Shown: positions 25,501 to 34,284 of the stretch, in pieces
Layout: every line of letters starts with the position of its first letter
Position numbering within the stretch: the first letter of the stretch is position 1
Source of the DNA: Candidatus Angelobacter sp. Gp1-AA117
GTDB lineage: Bacteria > Acidobacteriota > Terriglobia > Terriglobales > Acidobacteriaceae
DNA: 56,226 bases
Direction: 5' to 3'
NCBI GenBank assembly: GCA_003223515.1
Contig: QHVI01000036.1
Location: forward strand, 1 to 56,226
Notes under the pieces: generated by a model
The model's database searches: none
The model's input: the letters and a program-made list of their open reading frames with translations, nothing else
Told to the model about the DNA's origin: nothing
Position numbers and translations under genes: made by a program

Positions 25501-25642
25501 CTTTTGCGCCGCTGACCGCCGCGCCTGTTTGGTCTGTGACATTGCCCTTGATGCTGGCGGTGGTTTGGGCCATTCCGGTCACGGCCAAAACCACAATCAG
25601 CATGGACAGGATGCCTAGACGAAAAGCTACATTTTTCGACAT
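22544..25642 (-). CDS. Oar-like TonB-dependent receptor with carboxypeptidase-regulatory domain
   Basis: 1032 residues. The signal peptide ends VTGMAQ, followed by a carboxypeptidase-regulatory-like domain (about 28-115, IKGNVTDQTGAAVSGAKVTV). A plug follows (about 120-235, RTVQEIPLNGRHFVDLALLV, with SREDAVNFMINGINLND), then a barrel ending LQFAMKLLF. It is the same class as the receptor at 3944-7402 but diverged. The ATG follows AAGGAGGGAG at ideal spacing, and a strong terminator follows the gene, so it is a single-gene transcript. The substrate is unknown. Confidence 0.9.
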   Translation of the reverse strand: MSKNVAFRLGILSMLIVVLAVTGMAQTTASIKGNVTDQTGAAVSGAKVTVKNTAQNIARTTQTNNSGDYEVPALPPGVYTVQVEGQGFQPQQATNLTLQVAQNSVQNFNLKVANATEVVTVEASAPVIETTTMTVGQTINQRTVQEIPLNGRHFVDLALLVPGSVTPPQNGFLTAPLRGQGSFAFNTAGSREDAVNFMINGINLNDMVQNQVTFQPTINTVAEFKVDNSTYSAEYGRNSGAIVNIATRSGTEEFHGEGYEYLRNNWFDARNAFNPITQPQAPFKRNQFGGDIGGPIHHGTTYFFLSYEGLRHRQGLTVAQQVLSDAQRATINATSSAQIKGLTSFIPAANGTLNGQAAFLGSVTAPVDIDQGTADISHKFSDNDMLHGYWVYQRDLRQETGATGGTNLIGFGDIRNGHRQVLTVAETHTFSGSLVNEARLGANRIHLTFTPNNQTDPASIGINLGANAPLGLPVIRISDLGVLFGSERNFPQGRGDTMFVLGDTVSYIHGRHSFKFGTEWRDFRNNNFNNDPGTLTFNTTAHFISGTVDTAQRTEGNVASRINQAALDFFGQDSFKLTSYLTVELGLRYAWNMTPSEARGRFANFVPAVSPTFDGATIVPVEQPYNQNNKNFQPRIGFAWDLFHDGNTVLRGGYAYQVDQPITGIVTGLASNPPFAFPITVAGQNVTALGGFFNGTPSNITPLMVNPDFQNADIQSWNLNFQHQITKSTGIMIGYFGNKGTHLEIDRNVNQFASLGFANTRPFQKLSLNSPLLPGTTLGNSITERDSNSNSNYNALWVTANKRMSHGLQLNASYTWSHSIDDVSRTNENIVVQDSNDIFSSRGNSDFDVRHRFVVNAIYDLPFKGNRLVSGWELAPIVSAQTGNPFNVVLATTTVTGVGNTIRPNISGPVQISGNPLGQWIANPSVFSNPGNAFGNLGRNALYGPGFADVDLSLIKNTKITERLNLQFRADAFDLLNHPNYGMPTPQAGGASSLVFTPGPIASTFSTINSTRFPTGDSGSARQLQFAMKLLF

Positions 25643-26044
25643 CTACTCCCTCCTTCGAAAACTTTTATTACGAGTGCTGGAATGAAATGGAATTCAAGAT
25701 TGGCAACAACAACAACAGTACTGAGATTTAGCGTGCATAGAATTGTTCCCGATGTGAAGCAGCTTAGGCAGATGGATGCACTCTGCCTGCCAATGTTAAG
25801 AAGGGAAAAGGTTTTTGCTTTCAGCTAGTTACGCTCTCAAGCAAGAGGGAGAATATGAAATATTGTAGATGGAGGGATTCTGGCCTATTGAATTTAGAAA
25901 AGATAAGTAGGCAAGACATTTGTACCGAACAATGTTTAGGGAATATCGCTATTATTGTGAAGAAAGAAAAGCAAATCCATGGATTTCCCTCGGTTCAGTC
26001 AGCACGAGATGCGCGTGTGCCGATGATTACTAAAGTAATGAGTT
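25643..26044. other. Intergenic region upstream of the second TonB receptor
   Basis: AT-rich compared with its neighbours and without a supported gene. It should contain the receptor promoter. I see no clear operator or riboswitch. Confidence 0.4.
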
Positions 26045-26800
26045 CTACGGAGGTCCCATCCTGCTGCCGGCGGTGCTTTGCGGCACGACATCGCCGTGAG
26101 TCGTGGCCGGATTCACTTCCAAAGTAAGAGGACGCTGCAACACCATCTCCAGAGAGGTGCCGGATTCCAGACGGATATCCTGACCGCGGCTGAGCAGCAC
26201 TTTGATCAGTCCGACGCCTGCTCCGGCGGCGCCGCCGATGCCAGCACCTTTCAAACTTCCTGTGCTGAGCGCTCCAATGCCGGCACCCGTCGCTCCCCAT
26301 GTGGCGACTTCACCGGCATCTTTGGCTTTCTGACCGTCAGCCTTTACCGTGCCTTCCTGATCTGCAACTTTGTGATGCTCAGCGCCAGGAGTGCTATCAA
26401 GTGCTCCTGGAAGATCCAGACTGTATCCGTTCGGATAAATAAGAGTGGTGAAATGTACCTGAAGTTCGGCGCGGCCCTTCACCCGTCCCGGACGAACCAG
26501 ACGCATGATCTTGCCCTTTACATAGGTTCCTGCGGGGATCACGACAATGTTGTCCTGGGTTACCGGAAAATTAGTCTGGCAGTAGACGCCGTCGCCTTCA
26601 TGCGCACTTTTAGTATCAAGAGGACTGCGAAGCTGAAGGAGTACCTTGGTTCCGGGGGGGAGAGTGATTTTCTGCCTGCCGGAAATCTGAGTGGAAGCCG
26701 TTCCTTGTGCTGCGGCCGGCTGGGTGGTGTTCTCGATCTGAGCTGTCGCAGCCGCTGCCAAAGTGAGTACGCAAATGAATGAGCCAATCTGACGGTACAT
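26045..26800 (-). CDS. Exported TrbI/VirB10-like domain protein with glycine-zipper segment
   Basis: 251 residues from ATG 26800 (MYRQIGSF), which follows GGGGGAA. An in-frame upstream ATG would add 16 residues before the signal peptide. After the signal (ending ATAQ), ITLPPGTKVLLQLRSPLDTK and VVIPAGTYVKGKI form the beta-rich core seen in the C-terminal part of TrbI/VirB10-like proteins. A glycine-rich helix (GATGAGIGALSTGSLKGAG, about 180-205) resembles a glycine zipper. There are no other type IV secretion genes nearby, so this is probably a stand-alone envelope protein. Confidence 0.72.
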   Translation of the reverse strand: MYRQIGSFICVLTLAAAATAQIENTTQPAAAQGTASTQISGRQKITLPPGTKVLLQLRSPLDTKSAHEGDGVYCQTNFPVTQDNIVVIPAGTYVKGKIMRLVRPGRVKGRAELQVHFTTLIYPNGYSLDLPGALDSTPGAEHHKVADQEGTVKADGQKAKDAGEVATWGATGAGIGALSTGSLKGAGIGGAAGAGVGLIKVLLSRGQDIRLESGTSLEMVLQRPLTLEVNPATTHGDVVPQSTAGSRMGPP

Positions 26801-26930
26801 AACATTCCCCCTCGCTAATTCCAGGCTTGCTGTTTCTCTGAACGCCAATGATTGCCGATCTTGCGCGTTATGAAGCTGTGCCCACGCACACTTTACAGCT
26901 TGTTAACACTGATTGCCGGGAAAAGACTCG

Positions 26931-27647
26931 CTACATTGACTGTTGCATCTCTTCAAGAATAGCCTCGGCCGCTTTGACTGGATCCGGCGCCAGTGTGATA
27001 GGCCTTCCAATCACCAGATGACTTGCTCCATCCTGCAGCGCCTGGCGAGGAGTGCCTACTCGTTGCTGATCATTGCGGGCACTTCCCTGCGGACGGATTC
27101 CAGGTATGACGATGCTGAAGCCTTCGCCCAGCAGCTTGCGAACTGGAGCAATCTCCTGCGGAGAGGTTACCACTCCCTTGAATCCGGCACTCTGAGCCAG
27201 CGACGCCAGCCGGAGCACCTGATCCAGAATCCGGCCGGAAACGCCGGTCTCCTGCAGGTCTTCATCGTCCATGCTGGTCAAAACCGTCACTCCCAGCAGA
27301 TCGAGGTGGTCACCGGCAGCCTCTTTGGCCGCCCGCAGCATCTCTGTCCCTCCGCTGGCGTGGACAGTGAGCATGCTTGCGCCCAGAGCAGCAGCGTTCT
27401 GAACTGCCTGCCCTACGGTATTCGGAATGTCATGGAGCTTCAGGTCGAGGAAAACCCTGCGTCCGGAACTCACCAGTTCCCGGATAAGATTCGGCCCCTC
27501 CGCCGTAAAGAGCTGCAGACCGACCTTAAAGAAGCCAGCAGCATCCCCGATTTGGCGGACGAGTTCCTGGGCAGCTCTGGCATTGGAAACGTCGAGAGCG
27601 ACAATCAGCCGCTCCCGCACAGAGTTGGGCGTAGCGCTGGCGATCAT
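26931..27647 (-). CDS. pyrF: Orotidine 5'-phosphate decarboxylase
   Basis: 238 residues, the usual length for the short bacterial class. It converts OMP to UMP in de novo pyrimidine synthesis. LIVALDV at the N-terminus is the first barrel strand. FLDLKLHDIPNTV carries the D-x-K-x-x-D catalytic triad (Asp68, Lys70, Asp73). VTSPQE and GIRPQGSARNDQQRV are the phosphate-binding loops near the C-terminus, followed by ASHLVIGRPIT. The gene lies alone, 57 bases after the RlpA stop on the opposite flank, in the same direction as rlpA but downstream of its own start. No other pyr genes are in the window. Confidence 0.95.
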   Translation of the reverse strand: MIASATPNSVRERLIVALDVSNARAAQELVRQIGDAAGFFKVGLQLFTAEGPNLIRELVSSGRRVFLDLKLHDIPNTVGQAVQNAAALGASMLTVHASGGTEMLRAAKEAAGDHLDLLGVTVLTSMDDEDLQETGVSGRILDQVLRLASLAQSAGFKGVVTSPQEIAPVRKLLGEGFSIVIPGIRPQGSARNDQQRVGTPRQALQDGASHLVIGRPITLAPDPVKAAEAILEEMQQSM

Positions 27648-27704
27648 GTCTCCATCATAACGAGGACAAGCTAGCCCGGAAATGATTTATTTGCAGGAGG
27701 AGGT

Positions 27705-28145
27705 TTATTCGCTTACGCCTTGGGTGGCAGCTACCGTCTCAGACTGTACCAAATCAAGTCTGACCTTCTCGACTCCGGCATGGAAGTCGAGCATCCGGGC
27801 TGCGCCGTAGCTGAGATCCATAATCCGGCGACCGACATAGGGGCCCCGGTCATTGATCCGGACGATGACCCACTTGCCGTTCCGCAGATTGGTTACCTTG
27901 ACATATGTACCCAGCGGAAGCTGGCGATGGGCGGCGGTGAGTTCGAACATGTTGAAATCGTCACCGCTGGCGGTCTCTTTTCCATGGAACTTCTTGCCGT
28001 ACCAGGAGGCGTTGCCTATCTGATAGGGCTTAGGTGCCGTACTGGAGGTTGCGGTTTTGGGTTTGGGGTGTGTTGGAACTGGAGCCGCCCCCACGTTGGC
28101 AGCTAAAAATAACGCCGCCATCAGAATGGACAGTACACGGTTCAT
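27705..28145 (-). CDS. rlpA: RlpA-family septal-ring lytic transglycosylase/DPBB protein
   Basis: 146 residues with a signal peptide (ILMAALFLAANVGAA). A double-psi beta-barrel domain follows (about 42-135): GNASWYGKKFHGKETASGDD, then MFELTAAHRQLPLGTYVKVT and RINDRGPYVGRRIMDLS, the standard RlpA signature. The conserved His and Asp expected for glycan cleavage are present in AHRQLP and INDRGP. There is no C-terminal SPOR domain, as in the short members of the family. No lipobox Cys is evident, so it is probably a soluble periplasmic protein. It acts on peptidoglycan. Confidence 0.88.
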   Translation of the reverse strand: MNRVLSILMAALFLAANVGAAPVPTHPKPKTATSSTAPKPYQIGNASWYGKKFHGKETASGDDFNMFELTAAHRQLPLGTYVKVTNLRNGKWVIVRINDRGPYVGRRIMDLSYGAARMLDFHAGVEKVRLDLVQSETVAATQGVSE

Positions 28146-28473
28146 TCACGCTCCTTATGCAATACAACGTTAGGGTCCCCCTTGCAACTTTCCCTGTAAT
28201 TGTATGTATTTTAAAGACAAAATAGCAACCCGGTGTTTTGAGAGTAAAAACAAAACTGTTGCTTTTCTACCACGCTTATGCTACGCCGAATGAAGCCTTG
28301 GACTACGGCCACCTTAATACTTCCTATCTTCGATGGCTGGGCCTTCCCAGCGGTTGTAACACCCCCAAGTAGGTCTATGCACCTATTCTGATGCATATGC
28401 GCAGACATCAAACTCTACCGATCTCCCGATACCTTCCCTGCCTGCTAAACTGACGTTTTGGAGGACGTTCATC
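28146..28473. other. Divergent intergenic region between rlpA and the thiolase
   Basis: There is no gene. It should hold both promoters. The thiolase ribosome binding site GGAGG lies at about 28460-28464. I see no repeat or riboswitch. Confidence 0.4.
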
Positions 28474-29652
28474 TTGCACGACGTATTCATCATCTCTGCC
28501 GTCCGGACGCCGATTGGCAAGTTCGGCGGCAAACTGGCCCATCTCACCTCGCCGGATTTGGGCGTCGTAGCCGCCAAAGTAGCTCTCGAGAGGGCTGGAG
28601 TTCAGCCGGAGCAGGTGGAGGAAACCATCTTCGGCAGTGCCCGCCAGGCCGGTAACGGTCCCAACCCTGCCCGCCAGATCTCCATCCGCGCCGGGATACC
28701 CAAGGAGGTTTCCGCCTATACGGTCAACAAAGCCTGTGCCTCCGGGATGCAGGCGCTGGCTCTCGGCTACCAGGAACTGGCAATTGGGAATATGGTCTGC
28801 GTGCTGGTCGGCGGAACCGAATCCATGTCACGGGTTCCCTATTACCTGGAAGGTGGGCGATGGGGCTACCGTCTGGGCAATCAGGATCTGGTTGACGGCA
28901 TGTATAAGGATGGGTTCTCCTGTCCACTATGCAAGATGGTCATGGGAGAAACGGCCGAGGTTCTGGCCGAACAGTACAAGATTGGCCGCGAAGAGCAGGA
29001 TCAGTTTGCCCTCCGTTCCCAGCAGAAAGCCGAAAGCGCGATCAAAACGGGCCGGTTCAAAGACGAGATTGCCCCCATTACCCTGCAGACTAAAAAAGGC
29101 ACTGAGGTTATGGAGCAGGATGAGCATCCCTTTCTGGGGGCGACCCTGGAAAAGATGGCCAAGCTGCAGCCGGTTTTCTCCAAGGCAGGCGGGGTGACCG
29201 CCGGAAACTCCTCCGGAATTACCGACGGAGCCGCTGCCCTGGTTCTGGCCAGCGCTGGGTTCGTCAAAAAAAACAACCTGAAGCCACTGGGCCGGATTAC
29301 GGCCATTACTTCGGCAGGAGTTGACCCGCGCACCATGGGTATAGGCCCAGTACCGGCTATGAAGAAGATGGAAGAGAAACACGGCCTGAAGCTGCAGGAT
29401 TTCGACTTGATTGAGTTGAACGAGGCCTTTGCCGCCCAAGTGATCGCCTGTGACCGTGAACTCCAAATAGATGCGGAGAAACTGAACGTGAACGGCGGCT
29501 CCATTGCCTTAGGACACCCGATCGGCTGTACGGGGGCGCGCATCACCGTGACCCTGCTTCATGAAATGCTGAAGCGGCAATCACAACGCGGAGTCGCTAC
29601 CCTGTGCGTAAGCGGCGGCATGGGTATGGCGGTGGCATTGGAAAAAGCGTAA
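28474..29652 (+). CDS. Acetyl-CoA C-acetyltransferase (thiolase)
   Basis: 392 residues. It condenses two acetyl-CoA, or cleaves acetoacetyl-CoA or 3-ketoacyl-CoA. The catalytic residues are visible: nucleophilic Cys88 in VNKACASGMQ, the His in GHPIGCTGAR and the second Cys in LCVSGGMG near the C-terminus. NEAFAAQ is also conserved. The start is TTG at 28474, with GGAGG nine bases upstream and no better ATG. The length matches biosynthetic thiolases of the AtoB/PhbA type. No phb or fad genes are adjacent, so the pathway cannot be fixed from context. Confidence 0.93.
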   Translation: MHDVFIISAVRTPIGKFGGKLAHLTSPDLGVVAAKVALERAGVQPEQVEETIFGSARQAGNGPNPARQISIRAGIPKEVSAYTVNKACASGMQALALGYQELAIGNMVCVLVGGTESMSRVPYYLEGGRWGYRLGNQDLVDGMYKDGFSCPLCKMVMGETAEVLAEQYKIGREEQDQFALRSQQKAESAIKTGRFKDEIAPITLQTKKGTEVMEQDEHPFLGATLEKMAKLQPVFSKAGGVTAGNSSGITDGAAALVLASAGFVKKNNLKPLGRITAITSAGVDPRTMGIGPVPAMKKMEEKHGLKLQDFDLIELNEAFAAQVIACDRELQIDAEKLNVNGGSIALGHPIGCTGARITVTLLHEMLKRQSQRGVATLCVSGGMGMAVALEKA

Positions 29653-29765
29653 AAATTCCATTTCCGCCCTCTGAAGAAGGCGAAACAAGTTAGCCTGGCC
29701 CGGCAGGGCTGGGAATAAGGTCACAGCAACAAAAAATCAGAACGCCGCAGGCGCGGCGCAACCAC

Positions 29766-30320
29766 ATGCCGCAGGAAGTCGAAATTAAATTCCGAATTGA
29801 TGATGTTGCCGCCCTTCCAGGCAGACTCCACGCCTGTGGCTTTCAACTGAAAACCCCCCGTACCCACGAGATGAACGTCCTCTATGACCTGCCGGGACAG
29901 CCTCTCCGCCAAAAGGGAGAAATACTGCGCATCCGCGAATATGGCGGCAACTGGACGATTACCTATAAATCCAAAGGCACAGAAGGACGCCACAAGTCAC
30001 GGCGGGAAATCGAAACCCACATGGCTGACGGCAAAGCCATGACCGAGATCATGGAAGCCCTGGGATTCAGCGCCAGCTTCCGTTATGAGAAGTTTCGCAC
30101 GGAGTGGAGCGATGGCCACGGACATGTCGTAGTCGACGAAACCCCGATCGGCAACTTCGGCGAGATCGAAGGCACGGCGGAATGGATCGATAAGGTAGCC
30201 GAGCGCCTGAAGATCAGCCCGGAACAATACATTACCTCTTCTTATGCCCAGTTGTTCTTCTTATGGAAGCAGCAAAACGGCAGCCACGCCAATGAGATGA
30301 CCTTTGCCGCCGTGGGATAA
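29766..30320 (+). CDS. CYTH-domain protein (class IV adenylate cyclase/CyaB-like)
   Basis: 184 residues. It starts with the CYTH signature VEIKFRI (ExExK-type metal and triphosphate binding). Conserved charged strands of the tunnel fold follow: LRIREYGGNWTITYKSK, RREIETH, FEKFRTEW-like RYEKFRTEWSDG, VVVDETPIGNFGEIEG. The family includes class IV adenylate cyclases, thiamine triphosphatases and inorganic triphosphatases. The DETPIGNFGEIEG segment is typical of CyaB-like members, but substrate cannot be decided by reading. The gene is followed by a good terminator. Confidence 0.85.
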   Translation: MPQEVEIKFRIDDVAALPGRLHACGFQLKTPRTHEMNVLYDLPGQPLRQKGEILRIREYGGNWTITYKSKGTEGRHKSRREIETHMADGKAMTEIMEALGFSASFRYEKFRTEWSDGHGHVVVDETPIGNFGEIEGTAEWIDKVAERLKISPEQYITSSYAQLFFLWKQQNGSHANEMTFAAVG

Positions 30321-30327
30321 AAGCGCA

Positions 30328-30353
30328 AAGGCCCGGAGCCAATTCCGGGCCTT
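30328..30353 (+). terminator. Hairpin terminator after the CYTH gene
   Basis: AAGGCCCGGA (30328-30337) pairs perfectly with TCCGGGCCTT (30344-30353) around a 6-base loop, 8 bases after the stop codon. CGTGTTT follows. The T-rich tail is weak. Confidence 0.7.
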
Positions 30354-30667
30354 CGTGTTTGGTGGAGAGATATTCTCTCCAAGGGAAAGTAAACAAAATC
30401 TGGTCAGAGAGGATTGGGGGAGGGATAGCCTTTTTCCCAGACCACTACCCATAGAGAGTCAGGTGACGGCATCCTGATATAGGCTGCAAAATATTTAATC
30501 CGCCCCGCTGGCGTCAACGGCCCGGCGTACCATGGGCCATAATCAGCGGAGGGGTGCGTTTCATAACAGCGCCGCCGACCTGGGCATTCCTCCCTGCTGA
30601 AAAAATCACATTTTTTAAACTGACAGGAGTACGTATACTGAGTTTCTCGCCACGCGCCGGGGGGTTC

Positions 30668-32296
30668 ATGGAGGTAATCGCCTATGACTACATTATTGTA
30701 GGGGCGGGTTCAGCGGGCTGCGTTCTTGCCAACCGCCTGTCTGAAGACCCGGCTTGCAAAGTCCTGCTGCTCGAAGCCGGCGGGTCTGATTCCCGCAAGG
30801 AAGTCCATATTCCGGCTGCTTTTTACAAGCTCTTTCAAAGCCCTTGTGACTGGAGCTATTACACCGAGCCTGAGCCCTGCCTCGAAAAACGGAAGCTGTT
30901 CTGGCCCCGGGGCAAAGCCCTGGGTGGAAGCAGCTCGATCAATGCCATGATTTACATGCGCGGCAACCCTGCCGACTACGATCGCTGGCGCGATCTGGGA
31001 AATCCGGGCTGGGGCTTTGCTGACGCCCTTCCCTACTTCAAGAAATCAGAAAACCAGGAGCGCGGCCCTTCGGAATACCACGGAGTAGGCGGGCCGCTCA
31101 ATGTGGCCGATCTGCGTTGTATCAATCCGATTTCCCAGGCCTTTGTGGAAGCGGCTGACGAATGCGGGTTGGGGCGTAACCATGATTTCAATGGAGCTTC
31201 ACAGGAAGGGTTTGGCTTCTACCAGGTGACGCAGAAAAATGGCAGGCGCAACAGCGCTGCCGCTGCCTTCCTGAAACCGGCCATGCTTCGCAAGAACCTT
31301 ACCGTCAAAGTGAATGCACAGGTTTTCAGCATTCTGGTGGAGCACGGCCACGCCACCGGCCTGAGCTACCAGCAGGGAGATACGTGCACCCAGGTGCGCG
31401 CCGAGCGTGAGGTGATTCTCTCCGCGGGCGCTATTGGTTCTCCGCAGATACTCATGCTCTCGGGAATCGGACCTGCCGATCACTTGTGCAAATTTAATGT
31501 CCCGGTGGTTTGCGATCTTCCCGGAGTCGGCCGGAACCTGCAAGACCATCCGTCCGTCATTACCGCCTATGAATGTACTCAGCCGGTGAGCCTGGCGGGC
31601 GCCGAAACCGTCGGCAATCTTTTGCGCTTTTTGTGCTGGAAGAAAGGGCCCCTTACCTCAAACCTGGCCGAAGCCGGAGGTTTTGTGAAGACACCCCTGG
31701 CTGAAGGCATTCCGGACATTCAATACCACTTTGCCCCTGCCTATTACATCAACCATGGATTGACTCCCATCAAAGAGCACGGCTTCAGTCTCGGACCGAC
31801 CTTGCTGCGTCCGCGCAGCCGGGGATTTATTGCATTGCGCTCCAACAATCCTGTGGATTCGCCGCGCATTCTCGGCAACTACTTTTCCGAACCCCGCGAT
31901 CTTGATGTCATAGTGGAAGGTCTCAAACTGGCGCGCGCCATTGCCCAGTCGAAAGCTTTTGACAAGTTTCGCGGACGCGAATCGTATCCGGGTGCCAATG
32001 TCAAAACTGATAGTGAGTGGCGCAGCTACGCCTGCAAAATGGTTGAGACGCTCTATCACCCGGTGGGAACCTGCAAAATGGGAACCGACTCGATGGCGGT
32101 GGTGGATCCGGAGTTGCGCGTCCGGGGAATCACGGGACTGCGCGTGGTGGATGCCTCGGTGATGCCTGCGCTTCCCGGCGGCAACACCAACGCACCAACG
32201 ATCATGATCGCTGAAAAAGCCGCCGACCTGATTCGCGGCAAGGTGACATCCTCCCACGAAACGAGCACACCGGAACCCCTGTTGAAAACGACGTGA
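30668..32296 (+). CDS. GMC-family FAD oxidoreductase (choline dehydrogenase-like)
   Basis: 542 residues from ATG 30668 ([17 protein letters not shown]), chosen because GGGGGG precedes it and the Rossmann motif then starts near residue 8. An upstream GTG at 30554 would add 38 residues. FAD-binding GAGSAGC and LLLEAGG, GMC signature 1 ([20 protein letters not shown]) and signature 2 ([16 protein letters not shown]) are present. The C-terminal active-site region is [10 protein letters not shown]...[19 protein letters not shown]. It oxidises an alcohol and passes electrons to a quinone, cytochrome or oxygen. The choline-like label is by overall similarity only. There is no signal peptide and no betaine aldehyde dehydrogenase nearby. 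Confidence 0.9.
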   Translation: MEVIAYDYIIVGAGSAGCVLANRLSEDPACKVLLLEAGGSDSRKEVHIPAAFYKLFQSPCDWSYYTEPEPCLEKRKLFWPRGKALGGSSSINAMIYMRGNPADYDRWRDLGNPGWGFADALPYFKKSENQERGPSEYHGVGGPLNVADLRCINPISQAFVEAADECGLGRNHDFNGASQEGFGFYQVTQKNGRRNSAAAAFLKPAMLRKNLTVKVNAQVFSILVEHGHATGLSYQQGDTCTQVRAEREVILSAGAIGSPQILMLSGIGPADHLCKFNVPVVCDLPGVGRNLQDHPSVITAYECTQPVSLAGAETVGNLLRFLCWKKGPLTSNLAEAGGFVKTPLAEGIPDIQYHFAPAYYINHGLTPIKEHGFSLGPTLLRPRSRGFIALRSNNPVDSPRILGNYFSEPRDLDVIVEGLKLARAIAQSKAFDKFRGRESYPGANVKTDSEWRSYACKMVETLYHPVGTCKMGTDSMAVVDPELRVRGITGLRVVDASVMPALPGGNTNAPTIMIAEKAADLIRGKVTSSHETSTPEPLLKTT

Positions 32297-32479
32297 AGCA
32301 ATCACGTAGAGGCGGTGCTCAGCACCGTCTCTGAGACGCGCCCCAGCGCGGCTCAGAGGATTTCCGTTGCGGGGCATTGTTAATTGCCGGAGTTAATTGC
32401 GGAATGGCGATAAATCAGCGTCTATCCGTTTCATCAGCGTCACCTGTCCCGGCCTGCCGTGGATCTGCGGTAAGGTTTT

Positions 32480-33310
32480 TTAGTGATGTGCCTGCAACAC
32501 AACTTCACGCGTGCGGCCCAATGCGCGGGTCAATGAGGCTTTTGGAATCGACGTGACCAGCGGCTTCAGCAGCCATCCCAGACCAGTGGGCATGTCGCGG
32601 GTGAGCGAGAGCGCTTCGCACTGGAGATATACGCCTCCATCCTTTTCCTGGAAACGCCAGTAGGTATTGAGCCGCCACAAATAGCCGCGTCCCTGGCCTA
32701 CAGGCAGCTCTTCCCCGTCGGGATGATCGGTATCTTTCACTTCGGCAATATGGGTGCTGATGGAGTTGGAATAAACCTTGGTCGGATCGACCTGTCCCCA
32801 GTGCACGGCATACTCGGTGTTGAAGATCGCGGTGGTGAACTTCTTCTGGTAAAGCCGCAGGAACATCTTGTAGTCGTTGCCCTGGTGAGAGATGGTGCGT
32901 GAGGCGATTACGTCCGGCTTGTAGAGTTCCGCCCGGCGGTCGTAATCCTTGACAATGGGCAGGGTCTGCGCCATGGTTGCGCCGGGAATAAAGATGAGCC
33001 CGACCCAGTGGTGAACCATGCCGTCAGGAACATCGTTGCCCGGTGGCTTGGTCTCCAGCCTTTCGATCAGAATCTCGCCGCGCTTGAGCTGGTCGTAAGC
33101 ATTCTTTTTGGCGTCTGCTGAGAAGGCGTCTATGTAGAGAAACGCACCGCCAGGACGCAATTCATTACCAAACCGTGCCTCCGTGGCCGCAACGTATTTA
33201 TCAAAAGCATCGGTTGTTTTGGGCTTCAGCTCAGCGGCAAAGCTGGCCATGCTCCCCACCAACATGCACGCGACTAACATTGAGACAGCAACCCGCACAG
33301 TTCGCATCAT
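32480..33310 (-). CDS. Secreted conserved hypothetical protein
   Basis: 276 residues with a signal peptide (VAVSMLVACMLVGSMASFAA). The mature region (GAFLYIDAFSADAKKNAYDQ, WRLNTYWRFQEKDGGVYLQC, LGWLLKPLVTSIPKASLTRA) looks like an alpha/beta SRPBCC-like ligand-binding fold. I know this only as a recurrent acidobacterial secreted family without function. It lies 53 bases upstream of another small secreted protein's stop on the same strand, but the two are probably separate units because a repeat lies between. Confidence 0.7.
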   Translation of the reverse strand: MMRTVRVAVSMLVACMLVGSMASFAAELKPKTTDAFDKYVAATEARFGNELRPGGAFLYIDAFSADAKKNAYDQLKRGEILIERLETKPPGNDVPDGMVHHWVGLIFIPGATMAQTLPIVKDYDRRAELYKPDVIASRTISHQGNDYKMFLRLYQKKFTTAIFNTEYAVHWGQVDPTKVYSNSISTHIAEVKDTDHPDGEELPVGQGRGYLWRLNTYWRFQEKDGGVYLQCEALSLTRDMPTGLGWLLKPLVTSIPKASLTRALGRTREVVLQAHH

Positions 33311-33362
33311 TCAATAATATGTGATTTCCTCTGCGTTCTCTGCGCCCTCTGCGGTTAAACGT

Positions 33363-33764
33363 TTACCTGCATTTCATTAACTTCGGTGCTTCCCCGCGCT
33401 TCAAGGTATATGTCCCTAGCTTTTGCTTGCCCCGAGTTACTATCAGGTTCATGGTGTCACCTTTCACCTGCCCCGAATAGCGCGCTGGAGACGAAGACGG
33501 TTTTTCATCGCGCAGCACCGGGCCACCATGCTCCATGGTAAACGTTCCCGGAACATTGAAGCGGCCATGCGCATCAGGCTTGATGGGCCGCGTGATCTCG
33601 CCATGAGCACAATCGAACTCCAGCATGGCGCTTTTGTTCGAGACTTCCAGCGAGACATGTTCACCGCCCCATGTACCGGATGGGAGAGTCCTGCCGCCTT
33701 TCGCAGCCACGAGAACGGCACTTCCCAAAAGAGCGCAACACGCGATTAAAAGCAGACGTTTCAT
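33363..33764 (-). CDS. Small secreted hypothetical protein
   Basis: 133 residues from ATG 33764 (a GTG two codons earlier is possible). A signal peptide (MKRLLLIACCALLGSAVLVA) is followed by a compact beta-rich domain: LPSGTWGGEHVSLEVSNKSA, FDCAHGEITRPI, YSGQVKGDTMNLIV, ending with a Cys near the C-terminus. Two Cys in the mature part could form a disulphide. I do not recognise a function. Confidence 0.7.
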   Translation of the reverse strand: MKRLLLIACCALLGSAVLVAAKGGRTLPSGTWGGEHVSLEVSNKSAMLEFDCAHGEITRPIKPDAHGRFNVPGTFTMEHGGPVLRDEKPSSSPARYSGQVKGDTMNLIVTRGKQKLGTYTLKRGEAPKLMKCR

Positions 33765-33770
33765 AAGCAC

Positions 33771-34284
33771 CTGAAATCCTTCGACAATCTCATACCGACA
33801 ACAGGAATTAAGATGAATTTAGATTCTAACCAGATTCTGTCTTTGAATTCATTCACAGGAGCAGTGTTCATCTGTGGTGATCTGTGGTGAAAACTTAGAA
33901 TCAGCATCCAATCATTTTCATCAGCCGGGCAGTTCAAAACTTCACTCAAAAAACAAGATCCGCCGTCCACATGATAGAACTACTTTTGTTACCTCTGCGT
34001 CCTTTGCGTCCTCTGCGGTTAAAGCCGTTTGGTTGTGGCTCGCCACGCTGTGGTAAAAGGTTTTGGTGCGACGCGGCTGCACTGCGTCGGACGATCTTGA
34101 GCTAACTTGTAACTCTTTAGTAACCACGGCCCGGTCTTTCAGCATTGTACTTCCAGAGACTCTGCTTCATACTGTCTGCAAAACAACTCAAACATTTTGG
34201 AATCCAGCCGATACCACACTTGTACCGAGTTGTACCCCAGTCCCAGGTTTTTGGCATTACAACTTTAATTTTTGAGGTCACTCC
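33771..34284. repeat. Intergenic region with dispersed repeats
   Basis: TCATCTGTGGTGATCTGTGG (from 33868) and TTGTTACCTCTGCGTCC followed by CTCTGCGGTTAAA (about 33985-34024) are copies of two dispersed families. The latter is followed by GGTTGTGGCTCGCCAC, which also follows the copy at 46746. No gene is supported. The promoter of the 1973-residue protein should lie in the last 200 bases. Confidence 0.5.

Noticed and set aside
25855-26127. 90-residue plus-strand frame upstream of the TrbI-like gene's 3' end
   Set aside because: It overlaps the minus-strand gene and reads into its antisense; no ribosome binding site.
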